The notes under the pieces are model-generated. The model was not told the DNA's origin. It saw nothing but the letters and a program-made list of their open reading frames with translations, and did no database searches. 33,583 nt of DNA. It comes from a virus. A program made the position numbers and the translations under genes. Where the stretch lies: the IMG/VR virus record IMGVR_UViG_3300031857_022564, positions 1-33,583 of that record. One strand, given 5' to 3'. Below, piece by piece: positions 1 to 7,395 of the stretch; position 1 is the stretch's first letter; the number at the start of each line of letters is the position of its first letter.

Positions 1-90
1 ACGTTTATTAAATTTTTTACCATGTATTCTACTTTTTCTATAACGTTTAGATAAAGAATTAGACTTATGTTTTTTTAATATCTCACTCAT
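1..90 (-). CDS. Partial small basic protein, C-terminus off the window
   Basis: Thirty codons are visible from an ATG at 90 to the window edge without a stop, so the C-terminus is missing. The translation starts MSEILKKHKSNSL and is very rich in Lys, Arg and Ser (about 40 percent basic), suggesting a nucleic-acid-binding or structural small protein. It starts three bases after the stop of another small basic gene (94..249), so the two are probably co-transcribed. I recognise no family. The reading frame is supported only by absence of stops, tight spacing and composition. Confidence 0.5.
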   Translation of the reverse strand, partial: MSEILKKHKSNSLSKRYRKSRIHGKKFNKR

Positions 91-93
91 AAT

Positions 94-249
94 TTACCCT
101 TGACCTACATTTACTTTAACATAGTTTTTAGAGCCTTTATTTTTAGACATTTTAGTCTTTGCATGGATACCTTTTCTAGATTTTTTAGGTTTTTCTTTGT
201 AAAGCGATGAAGCGCTTATTGATGTTTTTTTAGATTTTGCTGCTGCCAT
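94..249 (-). CDS. Small basic conserved-type phage protein (51 aa)
   Basis: An ATG at 249 opens a 51-codon frame ending in TAA at 94-96. The protein begins MAAAKSKKTSIS and ends KNYVKVNVGQG, with a Lys-rich middle (KPKKSRKGIHAKTKMSKNKG). The pattern 'KGxHxKTKxSKxKxSKxY...GQG' is one I associate with very short basic proteins common in Bacteroidota phages; that link is from memory. Function is unknown; charge suggests nucleic-acid contact or packing. It lies 18 bases downstream of the lytic transglycosylase gene in the same transcription direction. Confidence 0.6.
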   Translation of the reverse strand: MAAAKSKKTSISASSLYKEKPKKSRKGIHAKTKMSKNKGSKNYVKVNVGQG

Positions 250-267
250 GCTGATACATACGGCAAC

Positions 268-801
268 TTATTCATAAATTCGATCCCACTTTTCTTTATA
301 ATCCTTATTAGTAGTAGCGTAAACAGCATAATCATTTCTAATAGGCCGTCCTGAATTATATGCACCACAAGCTAATGTCCAATCATGATGAATTGAATAC
401 CATTTGCGAAGCATTTTCATACTAATCATAACATTCAAATCAATATTGTTACGTAATTCTTTTGCAGTAACGCGTTTCTTAGTGTATGGTTGAGCCCATC
501 TTGTAATAATTTGCATAGGCCCTACAGCACCAGCAGATGATGTTTTGCGATGTTCATAATCAAAATCAAATGGACCTTGGTAACGTGTTTCTAAATAAGC
601 AACATTGTAAGCAATATGTTTAGGGATATTGAAACTATCACTCCAGTGTTCAATTGACTCATACATCTGGAGTGATGTTGTTCCAGCAGCTAAATCTAAT
701 TTGTCTTCAAAATCATCCATTCTTCTATTAATATTATAGAACATAGCTATAATAATACCTAGAATAATAATCAAATACCAACTTTTCAATTTAGCAAACA
801 T
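268..801 (-). CDS. Membrane-anchored lytic transglycosylase (SLT fold)
   Basis: A 177-residue peptidoglycan-cleaving enzyme of the soluble lytic transglycosylase / lysozyme-like superfamily. Residues about 8-24 form one hydrophobic segment (WYLIIILGIIIAMF), a membrane anchor or signal-arrest sequence. The catalytic region follows: a likely catalytic Glu in YLETRYQG (about residue 71), then the SSAGAVGPMQI motif (about 88-98) and LACGAYNSG (about 143-151), the standard order in SLT domains. It would cut glycan strands either as the lysis enzyme or as an ejection-associated muralytic protein. The neighbouring 103-aa membrane protein upstream may be its lysis partner. Family assignment is firm; the lysis versus entry role is inferred. 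Confidence 0.88.
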   Translation of the reverse strand: MFAKLKSWYLIIILGIIIAMFYNINRRMDDFEDKLDLAAGTTSLQMYESIEHWSDSFNIPKHIAYNVAYLETRYQGPFDFDYEHRKTSSAGAVGPMQIITRWAQPYTKKRVTAKELRNNIDLNVMISMKMLRKWYSIHHDWTLACGAYNSGRPIRNDYAVYATTNKDYKEKWDRIYE

Positions 802-808
802 ATTTTAA

Positions 809-1120
809 TTAGTTAATAGGATTAACAATTTTAGAAGCATACATTTTAAAAATAATTTGACCTATTGAATCACTATAGATAGTATAGCCTCCAGTTTTAC
901 GGTCCATCATAATCAATTTGTTTTCTGAGTCAATAGCGATTCTAACTTCTTTGTTAAGAATAGTTTCATTAACTGATTTAGGTTTCATTTTTAACTCATT
1001 AAAGTAATAACCTAGACCAAAACCAGCAATCAAAGTTGATGCTACAATAGTAATGTTCATAAAGCGAGCAAATGCTGCTTTGAATTTTTCTTTGAACTCT
1101 TCTGTGATTAAATTTTTCAT
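809..1120 (-). CDS. Small single-span membrane protein next to the lysin
   Basis: A 103-residue protein with an amphipathic, charged N-terminus (MKNLITEEFKEKFK), one hydrophobic segment at about residues 22-40 (NITIVASTLIAGFGLGYYF) and a soluble C-terminal domain of about 60 residues. Its position seven bases upstream of the lytic transglycosylase makes a lysis accessory (holin- or spanin-like) role possible, but it has no lipobox and only one clear membrane segment, so this is a guess. No recognised family. The start at 1120 is preceded by an A/T-only leader with no Shine-Dalgarno sequence. Confidence 0.6.
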   Translation of the reverse strand: MKNLITEEFKEKFKAAFARFMNITIVASTLIAGFGLGYYFNELKMKPKSVNETILNKEVRIAIDSENKLIMMDRKTGGYTIYSDSIGQIIFKMYASKIVNPIN

Positions 1121-1151
1121 AACATTTATTTTTGTTTTAAATATAATAATA

Positions 1152-1167
1152 AGGCTTTAAATAGCCT
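1152..1167 (-). terminator. Weak hairpin between two genes, possible terminator
   Basis: Reading the minus strand, AGGCT-ATTTAA-AGCCT forms a 5-bp stem with a 6-base loop, followed by TTATTATTATATTT. It lies in one of the few real gaps in the window (1121-1174), just after the stop of the 110-aa gene. The stem is short, so this is a candidate only. Confidence 0.3.
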
Positions 1168-1174
1168 AACTAAA

Positions 1175-1507
1175 TTAAGATTTCTTTGGTCTACCTCTTT
1201 GCTTAACAACAGGATTTTTTAACTCATCAATTGTTCTTACAATACGACTACAATCCTCATACTGTTCTTCCCTAATATAATAAGGTAAATTTTCTTCTAA
1301 TGTTTCAGCAAAGTGTTTACGTTCAACAGTAATATCATATATCTCTCCTTCTTCAAGACAAGTAATAGATAAAACATGAACATGTTTTTTCTTTGACTTA
1401 ACATTATCTAAAATACCTTCTACAATTGCTTTAGATATTCTAAAATCTTTTTGGTCTACCAATTCTTGAAATTCATCTGAATTGTTTACTGTAATTTCTG
1501 CTACCAT
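1175..1507 (-). CDS. Hypothetical acidic protein with AT-hook-like tail
   Basis: A 110-residue protein of unknown family. The body is mixed alpha/beta in appearance (for example KHVHVLSITCLEEG and YDITVERKHF) and acidic. The final residues, KQRGRPKKS, contain the GRP core with flanking Lys/Arg of an AT-hook, which binds the minor groove of AT-rich DNA. That would suit a DNA-associated protein in this AT-rich genome, but a single short motif is weak evidence. The gene lies two bases downstream of a 61-aa basic protein and is followed by a possible hairpin terminator. Confidence 0.55.
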   Translation of the reverse strand: MVAEITVNNSDEFQELVDQKDFRISKAIVEGILDNVKSKKKHVHVLSITCLEEGEIYDITVERKHFAETLEENLPYYIREEQYEDCSRIVRTIDELKNPVVKQRGRPKKS

Positions 1508-1509
1508 AG

Positions 1510-1695
1510 TTAAAATAATTTAAAAAAATCTGTTTTGATGTTCTTTTCCTTTAATCTACTAAGCTTTTCTTGCTCAGCCAAGCTTTTTGTTGCTAATTTT
1601 TCAAGTTGTTTGTTCTTTTGACTTTCAAAGTCATTAACAATAGCATCATGTTTTTTATGCTTACTTTTTTTAAGCAATGGTATTTTTTTAACCAT
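1510..1695 (-). CDS. Hypothetical small basic, helical protein (61 aa)
   Basis: Sixty-one residues, beginning MVKKIPLLKKSKHKKHD and rich in Lys, Glu, Gln and Leu. The central part (SQKNKQLEKLATKSLAEQEKLSRLKEKN, residues about 25-52) has the spacing of a single long amphipathic helix or short coiled coil. No recognised family and no catalytic motif. It is tightly packed between the HNH-like gene (11 bases upstream) and the 110-aa gene (2 bases downstream), which supports it as a real gene. Confidence 0.5.
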   Translation of the reverse strand: MVKKIPLLKKSKHKKHDAIVNDFESQKNKQLEKLATKSLAEQEKLSRLKEKNIKTDFFKLF

Positions 1696-1706
1696 GATTA
1701 TAAATA

Positions 1707-2348
1707 TTAAAGACGAGAAATAAATTCAGAACCATCATCAACAGGTTTAGAATCATATAAACCTAATTCTTTAAGTCGTTGTTGAGTGTAATCATCTACT
1801 TCCCAATCCACTTTAGATTCATTTTTAGATATATGGTCTTCCATTCCCTCAATTTGTTTACCAGTAAATAAGTCTCCAATCTGAAGGTAATAGCAATTAT
1901 AACATAATAATTGAATATTATCTAATCTGTAATGTTGTTTATTGCCATCCCTAAAATTCATTATTAAGGGCATTTTATAATCTAATACTCTACGTTCATG
2001 GAAACCACATGAAGTACATTCCTCCTTTAAATATCCTTCTTGTATAAGTCTATATTTAATTTTAGCTGGATTAAATGATGATGGATCGATTCTACCTTCA
2101 ATTAAATCTAATAATGCAAAATCCTTTCTAGGGTTACCATTACTTAAGAATTTGGGAATACCTTTACCTGATTGGTTTTTATGCTTATCAAATAATACTT
2201 CACCTGTTACAGCATCTTGATAAAGTTTAGCCCATTTCTTATAGTGAATATAAGATACATTTAAGTAACGAGCGGCGGCTTTATTTGACTTAGTTTTATT
2301 CATTGCCGCCACTATCATTTCTTTAGATAGTGGTTTAGCTTTAGGCAT
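1707..2348 (-). CDS. HTH plus HNH-like zinc protein lacking catalytic histidines
   Basis: A 213-residue protein with an N-terminal helix-turn-helix-like segment (about 9-43; KSNKAAARYLNVSYIHYKKWAK) and a zinc-bound HNH-type fold at about 106-155. The zinc ligands C111/C114 (CTSC) and C149/C152 (CYNC) are intact, and the DGN...RLDNIQLLC framework is typical of HNH endonucleases. The expected catalytic histidines are absent: where families read HH or DH before DGN this protein has MNFRDGN, and the final His after the second CxxC is Tyr. It is therefore probably a DNA-binding relative rather than an active nuclease. It overlaps the upstream zinc-finger gene by 8 bases. Confidence 0.65.
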   Translation of the reverse strand: MPKAKPLSKEMIVAAMNKTKSNKAAARYLNVSYIHYKKWAKLYQDAVTGEVLFDKHKNQSGKGIPKFLSNGNPRKDFALLDLIEGRIDPSSFNPAKIKYRLIQEGYLKEECTSCGFHERRVLDYKMPLIMNFRDGNKQHYRLDNIQLLCYNCYYLQIGDLFTGKQIEGMEDHISKNESKVDWEVDDYTQQRLKELGLYDSKPVDDGSEFISRL

Positions 2349-2637
2349 CTATGTCTTTATCTAATTTAGTTTCACTAAATCCAAACGGTACTTCTGGTTC
2401 TGTAGGAGCATCTAATTCTGAAATGTGTTTAATTTTCTTTTCTGCTTCCATATATTTTACAAAATCATCATGTTCCAAATGGATTGTTTCAATCCAAGTA
2501 TGGTCACCTTCACCCTTCATAATGGTTACTGCTCCTTTTTTCTGTACTGTTGAGCACGCTACACAACGAGTTGTGTTAGGCATAATTTCTAATCGTTTTG
2601 GGTGAATTGGTTCACCACATCCTGTACAATTTCTCAT
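2341..2637 (-). CDS. DksA/TraR-type C4 zinc-finger protein
   Basis: A 98-residue protein whose N-terminus carries the four-cysteine finger of the DksA/TraR family: C4, C7, C25 and C28 in CTGCGEPI...RLEIMP...TRCVAC. Residues GEPI, RLE and the xPxxTRCxxC part are diagnostic. In cellular DksA this finger ends a coiled-coil protein that enters the RNA polymerase secondary channel; here there is no N-terminal coiled coil, and an acidic 70-residue tail follows instead. It could modulate host RNA polymerase or act as a simple zinc-binding adaptor. Family of the finger is clear; function is not. Confidence 0.7.
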   Translation of the reverse strand: MRNCTGCGEPIHPKRLEIMPNTTRCVACSTVQKKGAVTIMKGEGDHTWIETIHLEHDDFVKYMEAEKKIKHISELDAPTEPEVPFGFSETKLDKDIDA

Positions 2638-2640
2638 AAC

Positions 2641-3021
2641 TTATTTACTTTCTAATTTATCAATTCGTTTTAAAAATGACCATAATTGTTCTGCTGTTTC
2701 AACAACAACTGATTCTTTGGAATTAGTGTCATGATCGTTTAATTCAATAGGCATTATTTCACCTTCAGGCCCAAATCTATCATACACCCACCATAATATA
2801 ATATCGGTTTTCCACTCACCATAATGTATATAAAGCAAGTTCTCAATCATTAAATAGAAGGCCTCATCATAACTAGAAATACCCATCATATACGTTTCCT
2901 CTAAATCATCAGTACGTTGATTACATTCATCAAAAACATTTATAATATCTATAAATAATTCTTTTTCACTTAAACCTTTTTTCTTAGGTTCTATTTTTAA
3001 ATTTTTACCAAAGTTTTTCAT
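2641..3021 (-). CDS. Hypothetical acidic phage protein (126 aa)
   Basis: A 126-residue soluble protein. After a basic N-terminus (MKNFGKNLKIEPKKKG) it is mostly acidic and helical, with a striking aromatic stretch (IHYGEWKTDIILWWVYDRFG, about residues 65-84). The length, helical pattern and position suggest a small phage accessory protein; I do not recognise the family. It starts by an ATGA overlap with the 52-aa gene upstream, which supports translational coupling and this start codon. Confidence 0.5.
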   Translation of the reverse strand: MKNFGKNLKIEPKKKGLSEKELFIDIINVFDECNQRTDDLEETYMMGISSYDEAFYLMIENLLYIHYGEWKTDIILWWVYDRFGPEGEIMPIELNDHDTNSKESVVVETAEQLWSFLKRIDKLESK

Positions 3022-3176
3022 AGGATAGTTGTTACACCAAATATTTTTAAAAATTCTTTTAAGGGTAATTGTTTACGTTCAGCAAACATTTTAGCTGCTT
3101 GTAACCTTGAGGTGGTAACCACACGACCAATTGTTTCTTGGTTTTTATCATATCGATTATAAAACTTAAATATCAT
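3018..3176 (-). CDS. Hypothetical small phage protein (52 aa)
   Basis: A short frame from ATG at 3176 to TGA at 3018-3020. The protein begins MIFKFYNRYDKNQETIG and continues with an Ala/Lys-rich helix (TTSRLQAAKMFAERKQLP) and LKEFLKIFGV. The shape, strand-strand-helix-helix ending in F/L-K-x-F-x-V, resembles small phage proteins with a substrate-recognition look, but no function is known. The stop overlaps the next start as ATGA, it fills the gap between the genes at 3188 and 3021, and its codon use matches its neighbours. Confidence 0.6.
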   Translation of the reverse strand: MIFKFYNRYDKNQETIGRVVTTSRLQAAKMFAERKQLPLKEFLKIFGVTTIL

Positions 3177-3187
3177 AATAATAAGTA

Positions 3188-4909
3188 TTAAATAGTTTCA
3201 TATTCAATTTCAACATTTGAAAAACCCCAAGTGTCAGCGTTGCGGGAAAACATAATATGTTCATGATCTAAATACTTATCAAATGTTTCTACCCAATCCC
3301 AAGCATCATTATAAACTTGTTTTGAAGGGGATGAACCATCATTTTCCATTCCTTTATGAGACATATGATATAAAGGAACATCATATACAGGAATTAAATT
3401 AAATCCATACAACACTGCTTTCTTTTGAGCATTAGTATCTACAAAACAAGCATACAACATCATCTCCTCATATCCTCTAATTTTATACCATAAGTTTTTA
3501 GTTGCTAATTGAAAATCACCACAACAATTAAAAATACTATAATTATCGTTAGGTGTAACTTTAGCTGGGAAGTAACGAGGTTCTGTTGTTTGGTCTAAAT
3601 GTTTTCTATATTCATCTAATTTGTCTAGATTATCTGTTACCCCACTATACTCAATATCTCTTCTACTAAAGGAGTACATTGAATTTTTATCCGCTTTAGA
3701 TATAAATTCATCCATTAGTTCTTTTCTTGGAGGGATAATATCAGTTGTTGATAATACTATCCATTCAGCATCTGTTCTCCTAATTCCAATATTAAAAGCT
3801 AAAACAGTATTACATACTTGAGCTTTAGGATCATCCATAGTCATTAATTTAGCGTATTCAGGAGGAATTACAATATGTTTTAAACGACCTTCATGCTTAA
3901 TTTTATCCATAACATCATACAAGAAACTATGTGTTGGTGAATTCCAATCAACATATACTACCTCATCAAAAGTTTCTAACATTGTGTTAATATGAATAAC
4001 AAATCTTTCATCTTCTTTATACCCATCATTTCTTCCAAACACAACAACTGCTGTTTTACCTGGAGTAGTTATTGGTAAATTATATTTATGTATATCATCT
4101 TTATGGAAGCAAAAGAAGTTACCATTATCAACAACACGACGAATATAATGAGCTATTTCTTCCTTAGTGATAGGACCAGTACAATCATTTTTATTATCTA
4201 AAGGAGAAACATCATAAAGTTCATATCCAAAAGATTTTATAGTATTATAAAAGTCATCAATTTCTTCATCAGTTAAAGCTCTAAAGGCTTCAACCATTAG
4301 TACAGGTCTGTTTTTTTCAATAATAGGTTTAAGTGTTTTAAGAACTTCCTTATCAAATCCTTCTGTATCTGTTTTAATGAAATTAATTTTATCTACTAAT
4401 TGAGGATGGTTTTTAATAACAAAATCATAAACATTTACTCCAGTTACATCTACTTCATATGAATGAAATTGTTTTATTTCATCACCTTTTTCAATACCAT
4501 CAAAAAACCCTCCGTTTGTTCCAATCCCATAAACATTAGGATCTGAATAATGAAATTTGAAGTTTCCATCTTTATGGGTACAAGCTAAATTATAAGGTAT
4601 AATACTAAAATCAGGATTAGCATCAGCATTTTGTTTTAAAACTTCAAATGTTTTTGAGTTTGGTTCAAATGCTAATACATTACCTAATTTACCTACACAA
4701 CTACCAAATACCATAGCAAAAGATCCAACATGAGCTCCAATGTCTAGAACTGTAGATCCTTCTGGGATTAATTCAGAAAAGTTATTGTATCTGAAGATAA
4801 ATGATTCATCATCAAAGTCGGTATGATAAGATACTTTACCGACTTGGTCTATATTTTTTGTTATTATATTGTTGCTACTCCTTGTTTTTGTACTACTGCT
4901 GTTGCACAT
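3188..4909 (-). CDS. FkbM methyltransferase fused to a glycosyltransferase-like domain
   Basis: A 573-residue two-domain protein. The first half (about 40-275) is an FkbM-type SAM-dependent methyltransferase: SAM motif I VLDIGAHVG (54-62), acidic loop AFEPNSKTFEVL, and the family signature FIKTDTEGFDKEVL (about 178-191). The second half (about 285-573) begins TAVVVFGRNDGYKEDER and looks like a GT-A glycosyltransferase, with EWIVLSTTDIIPP at the usual position of the metal-binding acidic motif. It probably methylates and extends a glycan. The ATG at 4909 overlaps the sugar-kinase gene by 46 bases, unusually long here; the first 20-25 residues (MCNSSSTKTR...) look unlike a domain, so the true start may be a non-ATG codon nearer 4863. 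Confidence 0.75.
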   Translation of the reverse strand: MCNSSSTKTRSSNNIITKNIDQVGKVSYHTDFDDESFIFRYNNFSELIPEGSTVLDIGAHVGSFAMVFGSCVGKLGNVLAFEPNSKTFEVLKQNADANPDFSIIPYNLACTHKDGNFKFHYSDPNVYGIGTNGGFFDGIEKGDEIKQFHSYEVDVTGVNVYDFVIKNHPQLVDKINFIKTDTEGFDKEVLKTLKPIIEKNRPVLMVEAFRALTDEEIDDFYNTIKSFGYELYDVSPLDNKNDCTGPITKEEIAHYIRRVVDNGNFFCFHKDDIHKYNLPITTPGKTAVVVFGRNDGYKEDERFVIHINTMLETFDEVVYVDWNSPTHSFLYDVMDKIKHEGRLKHIVIPPEYAKLMTMDDPKAQVCNTVLAFNIGIRRTDAEWIVLSTTDIIPPRKELMDEFISKADKNSMYSFSRRDIEYSGVTDNLDKLDEYRKHLDQTTEPRYFPAKVTPNDNYSIFNCCGDFQLATKNLWYKIRGYEEMMLYACFVDTNAQKKAVLYGFNLIPVYDVPLYHMSHKGMENDGSSPSKQVYNDAWDWVETFDKYLDHEHIMFSRNADTWGFSNVEIEYETI

Positions 4910-5646
4910 TCTTGTGCAAATAAAATTGCTTTTTCTATATCTTTAGTTAAAATATATTCGGCTACTAACCCAGATAAAAATGTATCTCCAGCACCTGAAA
5001 CGTCTTTTACTTTAACTTTTTTTACAGGAAATAGTTTTCCTTTATATTGGCATCCTTTATTAGATAATGTGACTACTAATTTATCTTCAATATTTAAATG
5101 GTTTAAAGTATATTCAGTACGTTCATATTCAACATGGTTAATTTTAATAAATGAAGCATTAAAACACCATTTATCTAATATTTTTTTAGTATCAATAAAC
5201 ACATTAGTATTATTTTCACAAATAAATCGGATATCTTCTTCATCCAAAAATCCTTTATCATAATCACTTATAATAATAGCATCTATTTTTAGAAACATAT
5301 ACTTATTTCCTTTAATTCCTTCAAGTATTTGTTTTGATATTCTATTAACTTTATCGTTTTTATCTACGCGGAGTAATATTTGACCTGATCTATCATCAAC
5401 ATATCTAGTTTTTACTACATTCTCATTATTGTATATAAAATGAGTATTAATACCTAGTGCTTGTAAATTAGCTACTACATTACCTGCCATCCCATTATTT
5501 GTTTCTGTATAGACAGGATTAAATACTGGTACTGGTGCTTCAGGAGCTAATCTAAATGCTGAACCATATATAAATTCATCAATACAAGTATCTCCTATAA
5601 CTAAAATATTAAATTGTTTAAATTCTTCTTTTTTAAGATTACTCAT
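4864..5646 (-). CDS. PfkB-family sugar kinase, HldE/RfaE-like kinase domain
   Basis: A carbohydrate kinase of the PfkB/ribokinase family. The N-terminal block VIGDTCIDEFIYG...RLAPEAPVPVF matches the D-glycero-beta-D-manno-heptose-7-phosphate kinase domain of HldE (RfaE), followed by a Gly-rich substrate motif (NNGMAGNVVANL). The ATP-site/catalytic motif DVSGAGDTFLSG lies near residue 220. The nucleotidyltransferase domain of bacterial HldE is absent, so only the phosphorylation step is encoded. I chose the start at 5646 (260 aa): ATGAGTAA overlaps the upstream stop by 8 bases and the protein then begins MSNLKKEEF; a start at 5676 would add ten basic residues. Heptose is likely, but another sugar phosphate is possible. 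Confidence 0.83.
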   Translation of the reverse strand: MSNLKKEEFKQFNILVIGDTCIDEFIYGSAFRLAPEAPVPVFNPVYTETNNGMAGNVVANLQALGINTHFIYNNENVVKTRYVDDRSGQILLRVDKNDKVNRISKQILEGIKGNKYMFLKIDAIIISDYDKGFLDEEDIRFICENNTNVFIDTKKILDKWCFNASFIKINHVEYERTEYTLNHLNIEDKLVVTLSNKGCQYKGKLFPVKKVKVKDVSGAGDTFLSGLVAEYILTKDIEKAILFAQECATAVVQKQGVATI

Positions 5647-6373
5647 AAATTTCTTGTTTAATTTGTTTTTTATCAAAACCCATAGCCATTAAATTAGCTC
5701 TAGCTTCCTTAACCATATCCTTCCATCCACAAATATAGAATACACAATCTAAATCATTGTATTTACCTTCTTCCATTTGTTTAAAATAATCATTCATTAC
5801 TTCAGTGTATACTTTATGAACATATCCTTGTTTACCATTTATTTCTTCACGAGATAAAATAGGTAAATATTTCATTTGAGGTAAACTTTCTTCCAATTTC
5901 AACATATCATCAACATAAAGCATACTTTGTTTATCACGAGTACCAAATACCATAATTAAATCACCTGTAGGAAGGTTGTTGTTATGAATGTCCCAAAGCA
6001 TACTTCTAAATGGACCAATACCTGTACCAGTACAAATAAAGATATGATTTTTTACTTTATTTTCATCCATAACCATAATGCCTGAAGGTCCAGTGAATGG
6101 TATTTCAACACCAAGTTCTTGTTTCCATAACCATTCTGTACCTGCTCCACCTTCTTTTTTAACAATTACTACTTCAAATAAATTATTATTATTTGGGTAG
6201 CTAGCAATTGAAAAATGTCTTACTCGCTTTGATTGTTTTTCATGAATTGGAAACTCAAATGAAATAAATTGACCTGGAATGAAGTTTAGTTTTTCTAAAT
6301 CAATAGCTTCAAAAAAGAAACGTTTGGTTGTAGGTGTTTCATCTAAAATATGATATAATTTAGCAGTCGGCAT
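5639..6373 (-). CDS. Ferredoxin-NADP reductase-like flavoprotein
   Basis: A 244-residue FAD/NAD(P)-binding reductase of the FNR family. The FAD-binding motif RHFSIAS lies at 52-58 (RxYS in the family, here RxFS), the pyridine-nucleotide motif CTGTGIGPFRSML starts at about 114, and the C-terminal FYICGWKDMVKEA helix plus terminal QEIYE are typical. It lacks a fused [2Fe-2S] ferredoxin domain, so it needs a separate electron acceptor. Within this glycan island it could play the role that E3-type reductases play beside PMP-dependent sugar 3-dehydratases, or it could reduce the radical-SAM clusters; both are inference. It overlaps its neighbours by 8 and 14 bases. Confidence 0.87.
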   Translation of the reverse strand: MPTAKLYHILDETPTTKRFFFEAIDLEKLNFIPGQFISFEFPIHEKQSKRVRHFSIASYPNNNNLFEVVIVKKEGGAGTEWLWKQELGVEIPFTGPSGIMVMDENKVKNHIFICTGTGIGPFRSMLWDIHNNNLPTGDLIMVFGTRDKQSMLYVDDMLKLEESLPQMKYLPILSREEINGKQGYVHKVYTEVMNDYFKQMEEGKYNDLDCVFYICGWKDMVKEARANLMAMGFDKKQIKQEIYE

Positions 6374-6923
6374 TCAATATTTCTTTTACTTTGTCAAAAC
6401 CAATTTTACAATTTTCTTCCCAACTCACATCACCCCCATTATCTGAAACCCATTTATATGCTTTGAATTTGATATTAAAACGTTTAGCTACTTTAGCAAT
6501 AGCAAAACATTCCATATCAAAACAATCACACCTATGTATCATACTAATATAAGATGGTGAATATTTTTCTAATTGTTGTAAATCTACGAAATAATCTGTG
6601 GTAAAACAAGTTAAATCAGAAAGACGGTTTGCAATAATTTGATAAGAGTTTGATTCAAAAGGCGTATGACCATAATTACTTAATGGAGTAGCATCAATAT
6701 CTTGATAAACTAACCCAACATTAATTATATCACCACGTTCAAGTTTTAATGAACCACATGAGCCAATATTAATTATTTCATCATATCCTTCAGTAAATGC
6801 TTTATAAGCAGCTATTGTAGCATTAATTTTACCAACACCACTATAAATTATAGGGTATCCATTTACATCATTTGCTAAACCTGTTTCTAAAGGTGAAGCA
6901 ACAATAATTACTTTTTTACTCAT
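6360..6923 (-). CDS. Nucleoside phosphorylase/hydrolase, MTA/SAH nucleosidase-like
   Basis: A 187-residue member of the PNP/UDP superfamily, short for the family (about 230). Features match 5'-methylthioadenosine/S-adenosylhomocysteine nucleosidase: an early Glu (ASPLETG), SGVGKINAT, NIGSCGSLK, the ribose-contacting DMECFAIA, and an Asp in KWVSDNGG. These correspond to the catalytic Glu-Glu/Asp set of MTAN. The likely reaction releases adenine from SAH, MTA or 5'-deoxyadenosine. The next gene is adenine phosphoribosyltransferase, so adenine would be recycled to AMP. Substrate is inferred from motifs and neighbour. Confidence 0.78.
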   Translation of the reverse strand: MSKKVIIVASPLETGLANDVNGYPIIYSGVGKINATIAAYKAFTEGYDEIINIGSCGSLKLERGDIINVGLVYQDIDATPLSNYGHTPFESNSYQIIANRLSDLTCFTTDYFVDLQQLEKYSPSYISMIHRCDCFDMECFAIAKVAKRFNIKFKAYKWVSDNGGDVSWEENCKIGFDKVKEILNADC

Positions 6924-7395
6924 ATTGAATTAGACTTTTAACATTGTTAGGTTCATGAAGGTATTTTAAATCAATTAATACTAATTTATCAATTACTTCA
7001 TAACCGGCTTTAATACACAGCTGTTCTACAGCATTCATTGTACCACCAGTAGCATATACATCATCTACAATTACTACTTTACCTGTTCCAGGTTGTATTT
7101 CTAAAGTATCTTCTCCATATTCTAAAGAATATGTTTGACTCATTACTGGAGGTGGTAATTTGCCTTTTTTACGACACATTATAAATCCACCACCATTAGA
7201 AGCAGCAATTGCTGAAGCGAATATAAATCCTCTTGAATCAATTCCTATCCAATAATCAGGATGTTTAACTAGTCCTTTCATATTGTGGATAGCATAAGGT
7301 AACCAAGTTGATTTTAATAAAGGAGATATATCCTTAAAAGAGACCCCTGGCTTAGGAAAGTCAGGAATCTCATTTACATATTTTTTAAAGTCCAT
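6916..7395 (-). CDS. apt: Adenine phosphoribosyltransferase
   Basis: A 159-residue APRT when read from the ATG at 7395. It begins MDFKKYVNEIPDFPKPGVSFKDISPLL, the classic N-terminus of Apt (xxIPDFPxPGIxFxDIxPLL). The PRPP-binding motif VVIVDDVYATGGT lies at about 107-119, and the flexible loop (KKGKLPPPVMSQTYSLEYG) is intact. It converts adenine plus PRPP to AMP. An upstream ATG at 7443 would add 16 hydrophobic residues (MNGLLIILYYL) inside the neighbouring gene and is rejected. It overlaps the nucleosidase gene by 8 bases, suggesting the two work in sequence. Confidence 0.93.
   Translation of the reverse strand: MDFKKYVNEIPDFPKPGVSFKDISPLLKSTWLPYAIHNMKGLVKHPDYWIGIDSRGFIFASAIAASNGGGFIMCRKKGKLPPPVMSQTYSLEYGEDTLEIQPGTGKVVIVDDVYATGGTMNAVEQLCIKAGYEVIDKLVLIDLKYLHEPNNVKSLIQYE

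Noticed and set aside
2351-2605. Plus-strand open frame of 84 codons
   Set aside because: It lies wholly opposite the DksA-type zinc-finger gene, has no recognisable motif and is the only orientation break; it is a shadow frame.
3621-5263. Plus-strand frames within the FkbM-fusion and kinase genes
   Set aside because: They overlap well-supported minus-strand genes and translate to Ser/Leu-rich, low-complexity sequence.
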